Below, piece after piece: positions 44,849 through 54,437 of a DNA stretch of 64,000 nucleotides. Every line of letters begins with the position of its first letter. Within the stretch, counting starts at the first letter, position 1. The notes under the pieces are model-generated. The model was not told the DNA's origin and searched no databases. It was given only the letters and a program-made list of their open reading frames with translations. Source of the stretch: Agrobacterium vitis (GTDB taxonomy: Bacteria > Pseudomonadota > Alphaproteobacteria > Rhizobiales > Rhizobiaceae). The DNA is taken from positions 2,863,001 through 2,927,000 of the forward strand of contig NZ_CP146242.1 of the NCBI RefSeq assembly GCF_037039395.1, given 5' to 3'. Made by a program: the position numbers and the translations under genes.

Positions 44849-45520
44849 ATGGCAAATCAGAACGACAGCTTTATCCGCGAAGTCAATGACGAGCTTCGCT
44901 CCGAACAGATGCGCCGTTTCTGGCGGCGTCTGGGGCCAGTGTTCATTGGCATTGCCGTGCTGATCGTGGTGGGCACCGCCGGATACCGGCTTTATGATTA
45001 TTACACGGACGACCGTTCCTCCAAGTCCGGCGACCGCTTCTTAGCGGCGACCAGGCTGGCGACAGATGGCAAGAATGATCAGGCACTGAGCGATCTGCAA
45101 GCCCTGGAAAAAGACGGGTTCGGCGCCTATCCGGTACTGGCGAAGCTTCGGGCGGCCTCTCTTATGGCGGAGAAGGGCGATGCCAAGGCGGCGATCGATG
45201 CCTTTACCGCCATCGGCAAGGATAACAGCGTTCCGCAAGTGATCCGCGATGTCGCCCATATCCGCGCCGCCTGGCTGCTGATCGACAACGGCACCTATGA
45301 ACAGGTGTCCACTGAGGTCGAAGCGCTGGCAGTGCCCGGCCAGGGCCTTCGCCATTCCGCCCGTGAGGCGCTCGGTCTTGCCGCCTACAAGGCTGGCCAG
45401 ATGGAACGCGCCCGCGAATGGTTCCAGCAGATTACCGAGGACAGCGAGGCACCGCGCAACGTGGCCAACCGCGCCCAGATCATGCTGGACAACATCGCTG
45501 CCGCCGGCAAGGCGTCCTGA
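44849..45520 (+). CDS. YfgM-like TPR protein, membrane-anchored
   Basis: The product is 223 residues. It has a cytoplasmic head (NDSFIREVNDELRSEQMRRFWRR), one membrane helix (VFIGIAVLIVVGTAGYRLYDYY), and a TPR_21-like periplasmic domain (LAKLRAASLMAEKGDAKAAIDAF, then REALGLAAYKAGQMERAREW). It lies 155 bases ahead of der, as yfgM precedes bamB-der in E. coli. YfgM is an ancillary SecYEG/PpiD periplasmic chaperone partner. Start set at 44849 to give the family head. Confidence 0.9.
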   Translation: MANQNDSFIREVNDELRSEQMRRFWRRLGPVFIGIAVLIVVGTAGYRLYDYYTDDRSSKSGDRFLAATRLATDGKNDQALSDLQALEKDGFGAYPVLAKLRAASLMAEKGDAKAAIDAFTAIGKDNSVPQVIRDVAHIRAAWLLIDNGTYEQVSTEVEALAVPGQGLRHSAREALGLAAYKAGQMERAREWFQQITEDSEAPRNVANRAQIMLDNIAAAGKAS

Positions 45521-45576
45521 CACTTTCAACGGGCTACTGCGCAACGTTGTTGCGCTGTCGCCCGACATGCTCTCAC

Positions 45577-45617
45577 GCATCGGATCGAAAACCGCTTCAC
45601 AGGTTTCGCTCCGATGC
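45577..45617. repeat. Dispersed rhizobial palindrome upstream of der
   Basis: GCATCGGA (45577-45584) and TCCGATGC (45610-45617) are perfect arms, with inner CGAAAACC/GGTTTCG partly paired. It is the same family as the elements at 43923 and 62942 and could fold in the mRNA between the YfgM-like gene and der. Confidence 0.8.
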
Positions 45618-45675
45618 GCTACTGTTTTAAAGTCCGCTTGAAGACGGGCTGGATATAACCGGATACCAAATTATC

Positions 45676-47100
45676 ATGAGCTTTACCGTCGCCATCGTCG
45701 GACGTCCCAATGTCGGCAAATCCACCTTGTTCAACCGTCTGGTCGGCAAGAAACTGGCGCTTGTCGATGACACGCCGGGCGTAACCCGCGACCGGCGGCC
45801 CGGTGAGGCCAAGCTGGTGGACCTGCGCTTCCACATCGTCGATACCGCCGGTCTGGAAGAGGCTGGCGCCGACACGCTGGAAGGCCGGATGCGCGCCCAG
45901 ACCGAAATCGCCATCGATGAGGCCGATCTGTCGCTGTTCGTGGTCGATGCGAAAATGGGCCTGACCCATGTGGACAAGGCGCTGGCCGATATGCTGCGCA
46001 AGCGCGGCAAGCCGGTCGTGCTGGTGGCCAACAAGTCCGAAGCCCGTGGCTCGGATGGCGGCTTTTACGATGCCTTCACGCTTGGCCTTGGCGAACCCGT
46101 ACCGATTTCCGCCGAGCACGGCCAGGGGATGATCGATCTGCGCGACGCCATTGTCGAGGCTATCGGCGTTGACCGCGCCTTTCCCGAAGACGATGACGAC
46201 GTGGCCGAGACCGATATCGTCCTTAGGCCCACCGTCGAGGGTGAGGATGACGAGGAAGATCTGGCCTATGACGATACCAAGCCGCTGCGGGTTGCCATTG
46301 TCGGACGCCCGAATGCCGGAAAATCAACGCTGATCAATCGCTTCCTCGGTGAGGACCGGTTGCTGACCGGCCCGGAGGCCGGGATTACCCGCGATTCGAT
46401 TTCGGTGGAATGGGATTGGCGTGGCCGCACCATCAAGATGTTCGACACGGCGGGCATGCGCCGCAAGGCGCGGGTGATCGAGAAGCTGGAAAAGCTGTCG
46501 GTGGCCGACACGTTGCGCGCCATTCGCTTTGCCGAAACCGTTGTCATCGTCTTCGACGCCACCATTCCCTTTGAAAAGCAGGATATCCAGATCGTCGATC
46601 TGGTGCTGCGCGAAGGCCGCGCCGCTGTGCTCGCATTCAACAAATGGGATCTGGTGGAAGATCCGCAGGCGGTGTTGGCCGAGTTGCGCGAAAAGACCGA
46701 ACGGCTCCTGCCACAGGCGCGCGGCATTCGCGCCGTTCCTATGGCTGGCCAGACCGGCTACGGCCTTGAAAAGCTGATGCAGTCGATCATCGACACCGAC
46801 ATGGTGTGGAACAAGCGGATCTCGACCGCCAAGCTCAATCGCTGGCTGGACAGTGTCCAGACCCAGCATCCGCCACCGGCGGTTTCCGGTCGCCGGTTGA
46901 AGCTGAAATACATGACGCAGGTCAAGGCCCGCCCGCCCGCCTTCATGATTTCCTGCACCAGGCCCGATTCCGTGCCGGAAAGCTATATCCGCTACCTCAC
47001 CAACGGTTTGCGCGCCGATTTCAATATGCCGGGCGTGCCGATCCGCATTCATTTGAAGGCGTCGGAAAATCCGTTTGAGAATAAGCGGAAAAGGCGCTGA
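45676..47100 (+). CDS. der: GTPase Der (EngA), ribosome assembly factor
   Basis: The product is 474 residues with two tandem G domains. The first has [14 protein letters not shown] (9-22), DTAGLEE and NKSE. The second has [19 protein letters not shown] near 211, DTAGMRRK, and NKWD. A C-terminal KH-like domain ends in KRKRR. Der is an essential 50S subunit maturation factor. Ribosome-binding site is weak. Confidence 0.98.
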   Translation: MSFTVAIVGRPNVGKSTLFNRLVGKKLALVDDTPGVTRDRRPGEAKLVDLRFHIVDTAGLEEAGADTLEGRMRAQTEIAIDEADLSLFVVDAKMGLTHVDKALADMLRKRGKPVVLVANKSEARGSDGGFYDAFTLGLGEPVPISAEHGQGMIDLRDAIVEAIGVDRAFPEDDDDVAETDIVLRPTVEGEDDEEDLAYDDTKPLRVAIVGRPNAGKSTLINRFLGEDRLLTGPEAGITRDSISVEWDWRGRTIKMFDTAGMRRKARVIEKLEKLSVADTLRAIRFAETVVIVFDATIPFEKQDIQIVDLVLREGRAAVLAFNKWDLVEDPQAVLAELREKTERLLPQARGIRAVPMAGQTGYGLEKLMQSIIDTDMVWNKRISTAKLNRWLDSVQTQHPPPAVSGRRLKLKYMTQVKARPPAFMISCTRPDSVPESYIRYLTNGLRADFNMPGVPIRIHLKASENPFENKRKRR

Positions 47101-47101
47101 T

Positions 47102-48169
47102 TCAACTTTCCAAGGCTTGGTTGATTGTCTTCTTCCGCCGCATCAGCATCCGTCTGCGCCCCTGCGTCTTGGCCTCGATGACATTGTCGAGAAACTGGCG
47201 GGTAGCAGACGCCCAGGAATAGGTTTCCGCCAAGGCTCTGGCCTGGCTGCGAGAGCAGGCGAGCGCTTCAAGGCAGGCGGCTTTCAGCTCGTCATTGAGC
47301 GCGCCAGCCTTGGGATCAGAGATGATGTCGATCGGTCCGGTGACGGGAAAGCCTGCCACGGGCACGCCGCAGGCCAATGCTTCCAAGATCGTATTGCCAA
47401 ACGTGTCGGTTTTCGAAGGAAACACGAAAACATCGGCCTGCGCATAGGCGCTTGCCAGCTCGGCGCCGAATTTGACGCCGGTAAACAGCACGTCCGGATA
47501 GCGTTCCGCCAATTCGGCGCGGGCCGGGCCATCGCCCACCACCACTTTCGAACCCGGCAGGTCGAGATCGAGAAAGGCCGGCAGGTTTTTCTCCACCGCG
47601 ACCCGGCCAACCGTCATGAAGATCGGGCGGGGCAGGCCAAAGGGGTTTGCCTCAAGCGGCTGCGGGTGGAACAGTTCGGTATCGATTCCCCGGCTCCAGA
47701 GCCGCAAATTGCCGATCTTGCGGTCTTCCAGCTCTCGTTTCAGGCTTTCTGTCGCCACCATGCAGGCGCCGCCAGCGCGGTGAAACCAGCGCACATAGGC
47801 ATAGAGCAGCGAAAGCGGCAATGGCAGGCGGGCGGCGACATATTCGGGAAACCGGGTGTGATAGCTGGTGGAAAAGGCGAGGCCCTGGCTCAGGCACCAG
47901 CGCCGCGCCAAGAGACCCAGCGGCCCTTCGGTGGCGATATGGATCAGGTCCGGGCGGCTCTGCTTGATCGCGGCGGCAATCCGCCAGGGGCTGGCCAGCG
48001 ACAGGCGGATTTCCGGGTAGGTCGGCATGGGCAGGCTGCGATAGTCCGCCGGGGTGACCATGGTGACGTCAACGCCCATCCTGGTCAGTTCGGCATTGGT
48101 GTTTTCAATGGAGCGCACCACGCCATTCACCTGCGGATGCCAGGCATCGGTCACGATCGTCAATCTCAT
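47102..48169 (-). CDS. Glycosyltransferase family 1/GT4 enzyme
   Basis: The product is 355 residues with a GT-B fold. The N-terminal domain starts RLTIVTDAWHPQVNGVVRSIENT. The C-terminal domain has FMTVGRVAVEKNLPAFLDLD, VVGDGPARAEL and the donor-binding FVFPSKTDTFGNTILEALACGVPVAGFPV, with the EX7E-type Glu. It looks most like the MgtA/SqdX-like alpha-glycosyltransferases that glycosylate diacylglycerol or phosphatidylinositol-type lipids. In Agrobacterium such an enzyme makes glycolipids under phosphate limitation. Donor and acceptor are not evident. GAGGAG precedes ATG 48169. Confidence 0.9.
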   Translation of the reverse strand: MRLTIVTDAWHPQVNGVVRSIENTNAELTRMGVDVTMVTPADYRSLPMPTYPEIRLSLASPWRIAAAIKQSRPDLIHIATEGPLGLLARRWCLSQGLAFSTSYHTRFPEYVAARLPLPLSLLYAYVRWFHRAGGACMVATESLKRELEDRKIGNLRLWSRGIDTELFHPQPLEANPFGLPRPIFMTVGRVAVEKNLPAFLDLDLPGSKVVVGDGPARAELAERYPDVLFTGVKFGAELASAYAQADVFVFPSKTDTFGNTILEALACGVPVAGFPVTGPIDIISDPKAGALNDELKAACLEALACSRSQARALAETYSWASATRQFLDNVIEAKTQGRRRMLMRRKKTINQALES

Positions 48170-48233
48170 CGCGCGTGCTCCTCGATCCGATGCGGCTTCA
48201 CGGACAGGTGGCGTCATCCCGCTTGAAATGCTC

Positions 48234-48278
48234 CCCCGGCGAAACGGCAGCCTGCTATCGGGTGCCGTTTCGCCGGGG
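48234..48278. repeat. Perfect 16-bp inverted repeat between divergent genes
   Basis: CCCCGGCGAAACGGCA (48234-48249) is exactly inverted at 48263-48278, with a 13-base loop. It lies between the divergent glycosyltransferase and alpha-glucosidase genes, where a terminator is not expected. It may be a dispersed repeat or an operator. Confidence 0.7.
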
Positions 48279-48442
48279 AATCACGCAGAAGCCCCCGCCA
48301 CTGTCCTTTGGCTTATGGGCCAGCATTGTAACAAAGGAATGAAGGTGGATTGATCGCCTGACTTGACCATCGCCACTGGTCATCGCGGCATTGAGCCCTA
48401 TAGTCTTGAAGTGCCGAATTTTTTGAGCAGAGGATGGGCCAT

Positions 48443-50110
48443 ATGCCGACCAAGACCGATCGTGCCAGCAAAACCACAGTGAACGCAGTGAGTGATTGGT
48501 GGCGCGGCGCGGTTATCTATCAGGTCTATCCACGCTCGTTTCAGGATACGACAGGCGATGGCATCGGCGACATCAAGGGCATAACCCAGCGCTTGCCCTA
48601 TATCGCCTCGCTCGGTGTCGATGCCATCTGGCTGTCGCCGTTCTTCACCTCGCCCATGGCTGACATGGGCTATGACGTCTCGGACTATTGCGATGTCGAT
48701 CCGATGTTCGGCACGCTTGCCGATTTCGACGAGATGATGAAGGAGGCCCATGATCTCGGCCTGAAAGTGATTATCGACCAGGTAATTTCCCATACATCCG
48801 ACCAGCACCCCTGGTTCATTGAGAGCCGCTCCAGCCGCAACAATCCCAAGGCTGACTGGTATGTCTGGGCCAATGCCAAGCCGGATGGCACCGCACCGAG
48901 CAATTGGCTATCGGTGTTCGGCGGCCCGGCCTGGGAATGGGATGGGGTGCGCAAGCAATATTACATGCATAATTTTCTGGGCTCCCAGCCGGATTTGAAT
49001 TTCCACAATCCGCAGGTGCAGCAGGCGGTGCTGGACGCCACCCGTTTCTGGCTGGAGCGCGGCGTGGATGGGTTCCGGCTGGATACCGTGAACTATTATT
49101 TTCACGACAAGGAATTGCGCAACAACCCGCCCCATGCCCCAGACAGCGGCGATGCCGGGCTCGATGCGCCGGATGTCAATCCCTATGGCATGCAGGAACA
49201 TCTGCACGACAAGACCCAGCCGGAAAATATCGGCTTCCTGCAAAAACTGCGGGCGCTGCTGGATGAATATCAAGACCGCACCACGGTCGGCGAGGTTGGC
49301 GATGGCGCGCGGTCGTTGAAAACCGTGGCCGCCTATACCAGTGGCGGCGACAAGCTGCATATGTGCTACACATTCGATCTGCTGGGGCCGCATTTCACGC
49401 CGTCGCATATTCGCGATTGTGTCACCTCCTTCCAGTCCATGGTTAGGGATGGCTGGGTGTGCTGGGCCTTTTCCAACCATGACGTGGTGCGCCATGTCTC
49501 GCGCTTTGCCCAGGGGCCGGAAGAGATGCCGCAGGTGGCCAAGCTTGCCATCAGCATTCTTGCCAGCATGCGCGGCTCGATCTGCCTTTATCAAGGCGAG
49601 GAACTCGGCCTGCCGGAGGCCGATCTTGCCTTTGAGGACCTGCGCGATCCCTATGGCATCCGCTTCTGGCCCGCATTCAAGGGCCGCGACGGATGCCGCA
49701 CGCCGATGGTCTGGGAAAAAGCCAAGGCAGAGGCCGGTTTTACCAGCGGCAAGCCATGGCTGCCGGTTCAGCCGGAGCAGCAGGCTCTGTCGGTGGACGC
49801 CCAGGATAAAGATAAGAGCTCGGTGCTCAACCATTACCGCAACATGCTCGCCTTCCGCAAAGCCCATCCGGCCCTGCGCGATGGGTCAATGTCCTTCCTC
49901 GACATTAACGAGGATGTACTGGCCTTTCTGAGGGAGCAGAACGGCGACAAGCTGCTGTTCGTCTTCAACATGCGTCGCGGTCCGCAGGAAGTCCGGCTGC
50001 CCGAGCATATGATGGTGAAAGACGTCATCGCTCTGCCGGAGGCCCGCAGCACGTTTGAAAAGGGCGTGATTACGCTCGATGCGCTGGACGGTTTTTGCGC
50101 GCGGGTGTGA
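48443..50110 (+). CDS. aglA: Alpha-glucosidase, glycoside hydrolase family 13
   Basis: The product is 555 residues. It starts WWRGAVIYQVYPRSFQDTTGDGIGDIKGI. GH13 regions are visible: DQVISHTSDQHPWF (region I), GVDGFRLDTVNYY with the nucleophile Asp (II), TTVGEVGD with the acid/base Glu (III), and AFSNHDVVRHV (IV). It cleaves alpha-glucosides such as sucrose, maltose or trehalose in the cytoplasm. It resembles rhizobial AglA, but the aglEFGK transporter genes are not adjacent. ATG 48443 was chosen since AGAGG is correctly spaced for it; ATG 48434 abuts that site. Confidence 0.94.
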   Translation: MPTKTDRASKTTVNAVSDWWRGAVIYQVYPRSFQDTTGDGIGDIKGITQRLPYIASLGVDAIWLSPFFTSPMADMGYDVSDYCDVDPMFGTLADFDEMMKEAHDLGLKVIIDQVISHTSDQHPWFIESRSSRNNPKADWYVWANAKPDGTAPSNWLSVFGGPAWEWDGVRKQYYMHNFLGSQPDLNFHNPQVQQAVLDATRFWLERGVDGFRLDTVNYYFHDKELRNNPPHAPDSGDAGLDAPDVNPYGMQEHLHDKTQPENIGFLQKLRALLDEYQDRTTVGEVGDGARSLKTVAAYTSGGDKLHMCYTFDLLGPHFTPSHIRDCVTSFQSMVRDGWVCWAFSNHDVVRHVSRFAQGPEEMPQVAKLAISILASMRGSICLYQGEELGLPEADLAFEDLRDPYGIRFWPAFKGRDGCRTPMVWEKAKAEAGFTSGKPWLPVQPEQQALSVDAQDKDKSSVLNHYRNMLAFRKAHPALRDGSMSFLDINEDVLAFLREQNGDKLLFVFNMRRGPQEVRLPEHMMVKDVIALPEARSTFEKGVITLDALDGFCARV

Positions 50111-50130
50111 GGTGCGCGATCAAGCGAAGG

Positions 50131-50379
50131 CTACTCAGCGGCAACCGGGCTTCTTGTCTGGTCGCCTCGGCCTTCAATAAGGCCAGCAATGGAAATATCT
50201 TCGTCCAGATCGTCCCAATGAATGCCGGATATGCTCAATTCGAACTGATTTCGCTGCTCCGCCGAGGCCGTAAGCAGGCGCGGAAACCAGGCAAGCGGAA
50301 TGCCCAGCACCCGGCCATCGCTAAGCGAAACCCACATGCTATCGTCATCGAAGCGGACATCAGTTGCCGAAATATTCAC
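50131..50379 (-). CDS. DUF2442 protein
   Basis: The product is 82 residues. DUF2442 features are DVRFDDDSMWVSLSDGRVLGIPLAWFPRLLTAS and the WDDLDEDISIAGLIEG end. The start is GTG 50379, which overlaps the end of the DUF4160 gene by 20 bases. DUF4160-DUF2442 pairs are common and are often predicted to be toxin-antitoxin modules. In this copy the DUF4160 partner carries a frameshift. Confidence 0.88.
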   Translation of the reverse strand: MNISATDVRFDDDSMWVSLSDGRVLGIPLAWFPRLLTASAEQRNQFELSISGIHWDDLDEDISIAGLIEGRGDQTRSPVAAE

Positions 50380-50604
50380 GCCAAGCCCTCGTAAATGCCG
50401 TACGGTTGTCTATGACGATCTTGATAATAGCAGATAATTCCCGACTGTTGAACCCGAAGCTCTCGGACAGTCCGATGGTTGGTTCCAGCCAGATTTTGGC
50501 TTCCCCCGAGCGCTGCGCACATGGACGTGGATTGGCTCTCGGGGATTGCCTTCATTCGAGTAAAAGAAGAATTTGTATGGGCCGTGGCGTAACAGGATGG
50601 GCAT
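50360..50604 (-). pseudogene. DUF4160 protein gene with a 1-nt frameshift in a G tract
   Basis: The start reads MPILLRHGPYKFFFYSNEGN, then PREPIHVHVRSARG, the DUF4160 N-terminus. Near residue 34 the frame changes. Adding one base in the tract at 50503-50507 (C5 on the plus strand, G5 in the gene) restores EAKIWLEPTIGLSESFGFNS and a family-like end RAWREYFGN, stopping at 50360-50362. The full protein would be 81 residues. As it stands, translation shifts and ends at 50410 with unrelated residues. It could be a pseudogene, a slippage switch or a sequencing error. AGGGAAAC precedes the ATG. Confidence 0.8.
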
Positions 50605-50896
50605 TGTTGTTTCCCTGTGAATCAACTAACCTGTCAATTTTAGGGTGGATTTGAGTGTGTTCAGGCGAATTAGCTTTTTTTGAGCGGCCAATGCATGGTT
50701 TCTAGCTTTGTCTCTCAGGAAAATATCGTAAAAACAATATGCTAGTTGTTTTTTTGGCTGTTTGATCTCATTGCTATATTGATGAGAGCGGCGTGGCGGG
50801 CTTTTGATTTATACGTTTATCCACAGATAAGCTGACTTTTTGCACGTGCTTAACTTTCCTCCAAGCAGAATTTTTAACACTCTTAAATCTGCAATC

Positions 50897-52591
50897 TCAC
50901 CCAATCAGCATGAACTTATCGACATCCACCATGCCCTTGTCGGAAATCTTCAAATGCGGGATGACCGGCAGCGGCAGGAAGGCGACCTGCAAAAACGGCT
51001 CCTGCAAAGTGGTGCCAAGCGCGTAAGCCGCCTTGCGCAGCTCATGGAGTGTGTCGCGCACGCTCTCGAACGGCTCAAGGCTCATCAGACCCGCGACGGG
51101 CAGGGGGATTTCGCCGGTCACCTTGCCGTCTTCTACCACCACGAAGCCGCCCTTGATATCCGAGAGGCGGTTGGCGGCCATGGTCATGTCGTCTTCGGAG
51201 ACACCGACCACGCAGATATTGTGGCTGTCATGGCCGACGGTGGAGGCGATGGCGCCCTTTTTCAGGCCGAAGCCCTGCACGAAGCCATTGGCGTGATTGC
51301 CGTTCTTGCCGTGACGCTCGATGACCGCGACCTTGATGATGTCGCGATCGAGATCGACACTGGTCTGGTTGCCGGAGGCGGGCAGGCGGTAGCGGCGATA
51401 TTCGGTGATGATCTTGCCCGGCAATACGCCCATGACAGGCACTTCGCCGTCACTGACAGGCACGGCAAAATCAGCCGACTTGACGATCCTGGCCTTGACG
51501 CTGTCGAGGCCAACCGGGGCCACCGGCTTGCGGGTGGCAAACAAAGCGTCGGTGACACGGCGACCGGCCGCAAACACGGTCTCGGCCTTGCAGTTTTCCA
51601 AACTGTCCACCACCACCAGATCGGCCCGCCAGCCGGGGGCAACCAGGCCGCGATCCCGCAGGCCAAAGGCGCGGGCCGCCGAAATGGAGGCGGCGCGGTA
51701 GATGGCCAGCGGCTCCACACCATGGGCTATGGCGGTGCGGATCATGTAATCCAGATGGCCTTGCTCGGCGATATCAAGCGGGTTGCGGTCATCGGTGCAG
51801 AGCGCCAGAAAGGGCGAGAGCCGCTCGGTTATGATTGGCATCAGGGCGTGCAAATCCTTGGAAACCGAGCCTTCGCGCACCAGAATATGCATGCCCTTGC
51901 GGATCTTCTCCAGCGCTTCTTCCGCCGTGGTGCACTCATGCTCGGTGCGGATGCCCGCCGAAAGATAGCCGTTCAGATCGTTGCCGCGCAAAAGCGGCGC
52001 ATGGCCATCGATATGGCCGCCCTGAAAGGCTTCCAGCTTGGCCATGCAGATCGGGTCCTTGTGGATGACCCCGGGGAAATTCATGAATTCGGCAAGGCCG
52101 ATCACCTTCGGATGGTCGCGGAATGGCAAAAGCCGCTCGATGGGCAGGTCGGCGCCCGAGGTTTCCAGATGGGTCGCGGGCACGCAGGAGGAAAGCTGCA
52201 CGCGGATATCCATGATGGTTTCCAGCGCCGATTCCAGGAAGAACTCGATGCCCTCAGTCCCCAGCACATTGGCGATTTCATGGGGATCGCATATGACAGT
52301 CGTTACTCCGTAAGGCAGCACGCAGCGGTCGAATTCATGCGGTGTGACCAGCGAGCTTTCGATATGCAGATGCGTGTCGATAAAGCCCGGCACGACGATC
52401 TTGCCGGATATGTCGATTTCCTCACGGCCCTGATAGGCCCCGCAGGTGCCGACAATGGTATCGCCGCAGATGGCAATATCGCTTTCCACCAATTCGCCGG
52501 TAACGAGATCGAAAAACCGGCCGCCTTTCAGCACGATATCAGCGGTTTCGCGGCCGACGCCCTGGTCGATGCGGCGTTCCAATGGGCTCAT
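50897..52591 (-). CDS. ade: Adenine deaminase
   Basis: The product is 564 residues, the normal length. Amidohydrolase and adenine deaminase landmarks: [15 protein letters not shown] near 68-82, [65 protein letters not shown] and the C-terminal [18 protein letters not shown]. It converts adenine to hypoxanthine and ammonia, the entry step for adenine into the XdhABC pathway. Confidence 0.97.
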   Translation of the reverse strand: MSPLERRIDQGVGRETADIVLKGGRFFDLVTGELVESDIAICGDTIVGTCGAYQGREEIDISGKIVVPGFIDTHLHIESSLVTPHEFDRCVLPYGVTTVICDPHEIANVLGTEGIEFFLESALETIMDIRVQLSSCVPATHLETSGADLPIERLLPFRDHPKVIGLAEFMNFPGVIHKDPICMAKLEAFQGGHIDGHAPLLRGNDLNGYLSAGIRTEHECTTAEEALEKIRKGMHILVREGSVSKDLHALMPIITERLSPFLALCTDDRNPLDIAEQGHLDYMIRTAIAHGVEPLAIYRAASISAARAFGLRDRGLVAPGWRADLVVVDSLENCKAETVFAAGRRVTDALFATRKPVAPVGLDSVKARIVKSADFAVPVSDGEVPVMGVLPGKIITEYRRYRLPASGNQTSVDLDRDIIKVAVIERHGKNGNHANGFVQGFGLKKGAIASTVGHDSHNICVVGVSEDDMTMAANRLSDIKGGFVVVEDGKVTGEIPLPVAGLMSLEPFESVRDTLHELRKAAYALGTTLQEPFLQVAFLPLPVIPHLKISDKGMVDVDKFMLIG

Positions 52592-52610
52592 GGATGTGGC
52601 TCCTTCGGTC

Positions 52611-53273
52611 TCAGGTCTGGATGAGCGTCAAACGCCGCTCGAAAAAGCTGGGCTGTGGGCGATCCTTCCCCAGCAATGTCAAAATCTCTCTAGCACACTC
52701 TTCAGGCGTCTTGTCTGTGGTATCGACTTGCAAATCATAGGTGCCATGCTCATGCACAGCCATTTGCCAGCGTTGTACGGGGTCCGGCACCGGATCGTCC
52801 GCTGAGCCCTGTAGATAGGTTATCGCACCATTCGACGCGGATGCGGCCCGCCGCGCCATGATCGTCGCCAGCGCGCAATGGACGCCGATGAACAGCGCCG
52901 GCAGGCCAGCCAGCCGTCTGGCGCAATCATCCAGGATATGCAGAGGCCGCGAATAGCCATCGTGATAACCTGCATCGACCACCACATTGATGCCCAGCCG
53001 GCTATGGGCAGCAATCGTTTCATGCAGGGCGCTGTAGAGTTGCTGAACCAAAGCTTCTTTTTCCGGGTGCTCGCCGCCGGGCCGCAAGCCGATGCCGGGC
53101 CTGTGCCTTTCGCTGAGCGTTGCCATCTGTGCATCAACGCCAAGATTGACCCAGAGACCCGGAAAGCTGTCCAGCACTACCTTTGCGATGCTGGATTTAC
53201 CGGAACGCGGCGCCCCGTTCAGGATCAGGATCTGTCCCGCAGAACCGATCTCCCGTATCGTGTCCAGCCTCAC
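52611..53273 (-). CDS. Chloramphenicol phosphotransferase-like (CPT family) P-loop protein
   Basis: The product is 220 residues. Walker A is [15 protein letters not shown] (about 16-30), followed by [25 protein letters not shown], and [20 protein letters not shown] family members are small kinases; the Streptomyces enzyme inactivates chloramphenicol, but most members have unknown substrates. The stop is 19 bases before ade and the start overlaps the epimerase stop by four bases, so the three genes form a unit. A resistance role is not implied by this alone. Confidence 0.8.
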   Translation of the reverse strand: MRLDTIREIGSAGQILILNGAPRSGKSSIAKVVLDSFPGLWVNLGVDAQMATLSERHRPGIGLRPGGEHPEKEALVQQLYSALHETIAAHSRLGINVVVDAGYHDGYSRPLHILDDCARRLAGLPALFIGVHCALATIMARRAASASNGAITYLQGSADDPVPDPVQRWQMAVHEHGTYDLQVDTTDKTPEECAREILTLLGKDRPQPSFFERRLTLIQT

Positions 53274-54148
53274 GCCTCGACGGTCACGGTAAAGCCGTGG
53301 CGGGTGCTATCGCCGGGGGCGAGTGTGACGGTATAGGGCCGTTCCACCAGTTCGCTGCTCTTGCCATGGCGGGCGGCCATGCCGTGCCAGGGCTCGATGC
53401 AGATGAAGGGCGCGCCGGGCTTTTGCCAGAGCGCCAGATTGGGCAGGTTTTCAAAGCGGAAATGCAGGCTGGCCGCATCCTTGGCGCCATAGGTCAATTC
53501 CGTCCCAGTCCCTTCGGGAAAGATCATCGCGTCTTCCTCGAACTGGCTCTTGTCCAGCACCAGCCGTCCGGCATGGAAGGGTGAGGGGCGGGCTTCTTCG
53601 GCCAGCAAGCCGCCACCCAACCGTAACAGGGCAGGCTCGGCGCCATTTTCCAGCGTGATCGTGTGTGGCTTGCCATCCGCCCCCGGCAAGGGCCAGAGAA
53701 AAGCCGGATGGAAGCCGAGGCCATAGGGCATGGGCGTGTCGCCGCGATTGCTGACCGTGGCGGACACCGTCAGGGCAGCACCATTCAGCCGGTATTCCAG
53801 CACCAGCGAAAAATCGAAGGGATAGACCGCTTTGGTCTCATCATTGGCCGTCAGTTCGTGGCGACAGAAATCGGCTCCAGCTTCCAGCAGCGAAAATTCG
53901 CGGCGTCGGGCAATGCCGTGTTGCGCCATGGAATAGGGCTTGCCATTGATCAGCAGCGTATCGTCCTTAGCCTTGCCGACAATCGGAAACAGAACGGGCG
54001 AACGCCCGCCCCAATAGGCCGCATCACCATGCCAGAGTAGGGGGTTGCCATCTTTTTTTACGGTGAGGGCCTGCATTTCCGCGCCAAGCGAGGAGATCTG
54101 CACAGTAAGCTGGTCATTGCCGATCTCAGTCAGTGTAGGCATGGGCAT
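53270..54148 (-). CDS. Aldose 1-epimerase family protein
   Basis: The product is 292 residues. Galactose mutarotase-like features include ISSLGAEMQAL, DPLLWHGDAAYWGGRSPVLFPIVG-type text (here GNPLLWHGDAAYWGG), HGIARRREF and the GFHPAFLWPL segment with the family His. It probably equilibrates sugar anomers or binds a hexose phosphate. ATG 54148 and ATG 54142 are both possible. Confidence 0.88.
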   Translation of the reverse strand: MPMPTLTEIGNDQLTVQISSLGAEMQALTVKKDGNPLLWHGDAAYWGGRSPVLFPIVGKAKDDTLLINGKPYSMAQHGIARRREFSLLEAGADFCRHELTANDETKAVYPFDFSLVLEYRLNGAALTVSATVSNRGDTPMPYGLGFHPAFLWPLPGADGKPHTITLENGAEPALLRLGGGLLAEEARPSPFHAGRLVLDKSQFEEDAMIFPEGTGTELTYGAKDAASLHFRFENLPNLALWQKPGAPFICIEPWHGMAARHGKSSELVERPYTVTLAPGDSTRHGFTVTVEA

Positions 54149-54252
54149 CTCTCTCTTGGGCTGGAATAGTCAGGCGGTCGTTGATCTCTATATAGTTACA
54201 ATGTGAATACCTGAATGGTCAGAGGGTACAATGCATGGAGCTGAGCGGAATT

Positions 54253-54302
54253 GCTTCGCCTCCTCTTGCCTCTGCCGCCACCTTCTCCCCGCAGGGGAGA
54301 AG
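54253..54302. repeat. Dispersed repeat with CTTCTCCCC hairpin
   Basis: It matches one arm of the element at 33317-33502: GCTTCGCC, CTGCCGCCACCTT and the CTTCTCCCC...GGGGAGAAG hairpin. It lies in the 289-base gap between the epimerase and the binding-protein genes. Confidence 0.75.
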
Positions 54303-54437
54303 AACGCAGGAGCCGCAACTGTCGTCTGCATTACGGATTGTTCTTGCTGCCATTGTAACGCATTTTACCCGCTCTTCATGGCACATAAACGGCAAAAGAC
54401 GCGGATGGTGGCACCCGCGTCTCATGTCATGGCTGAA

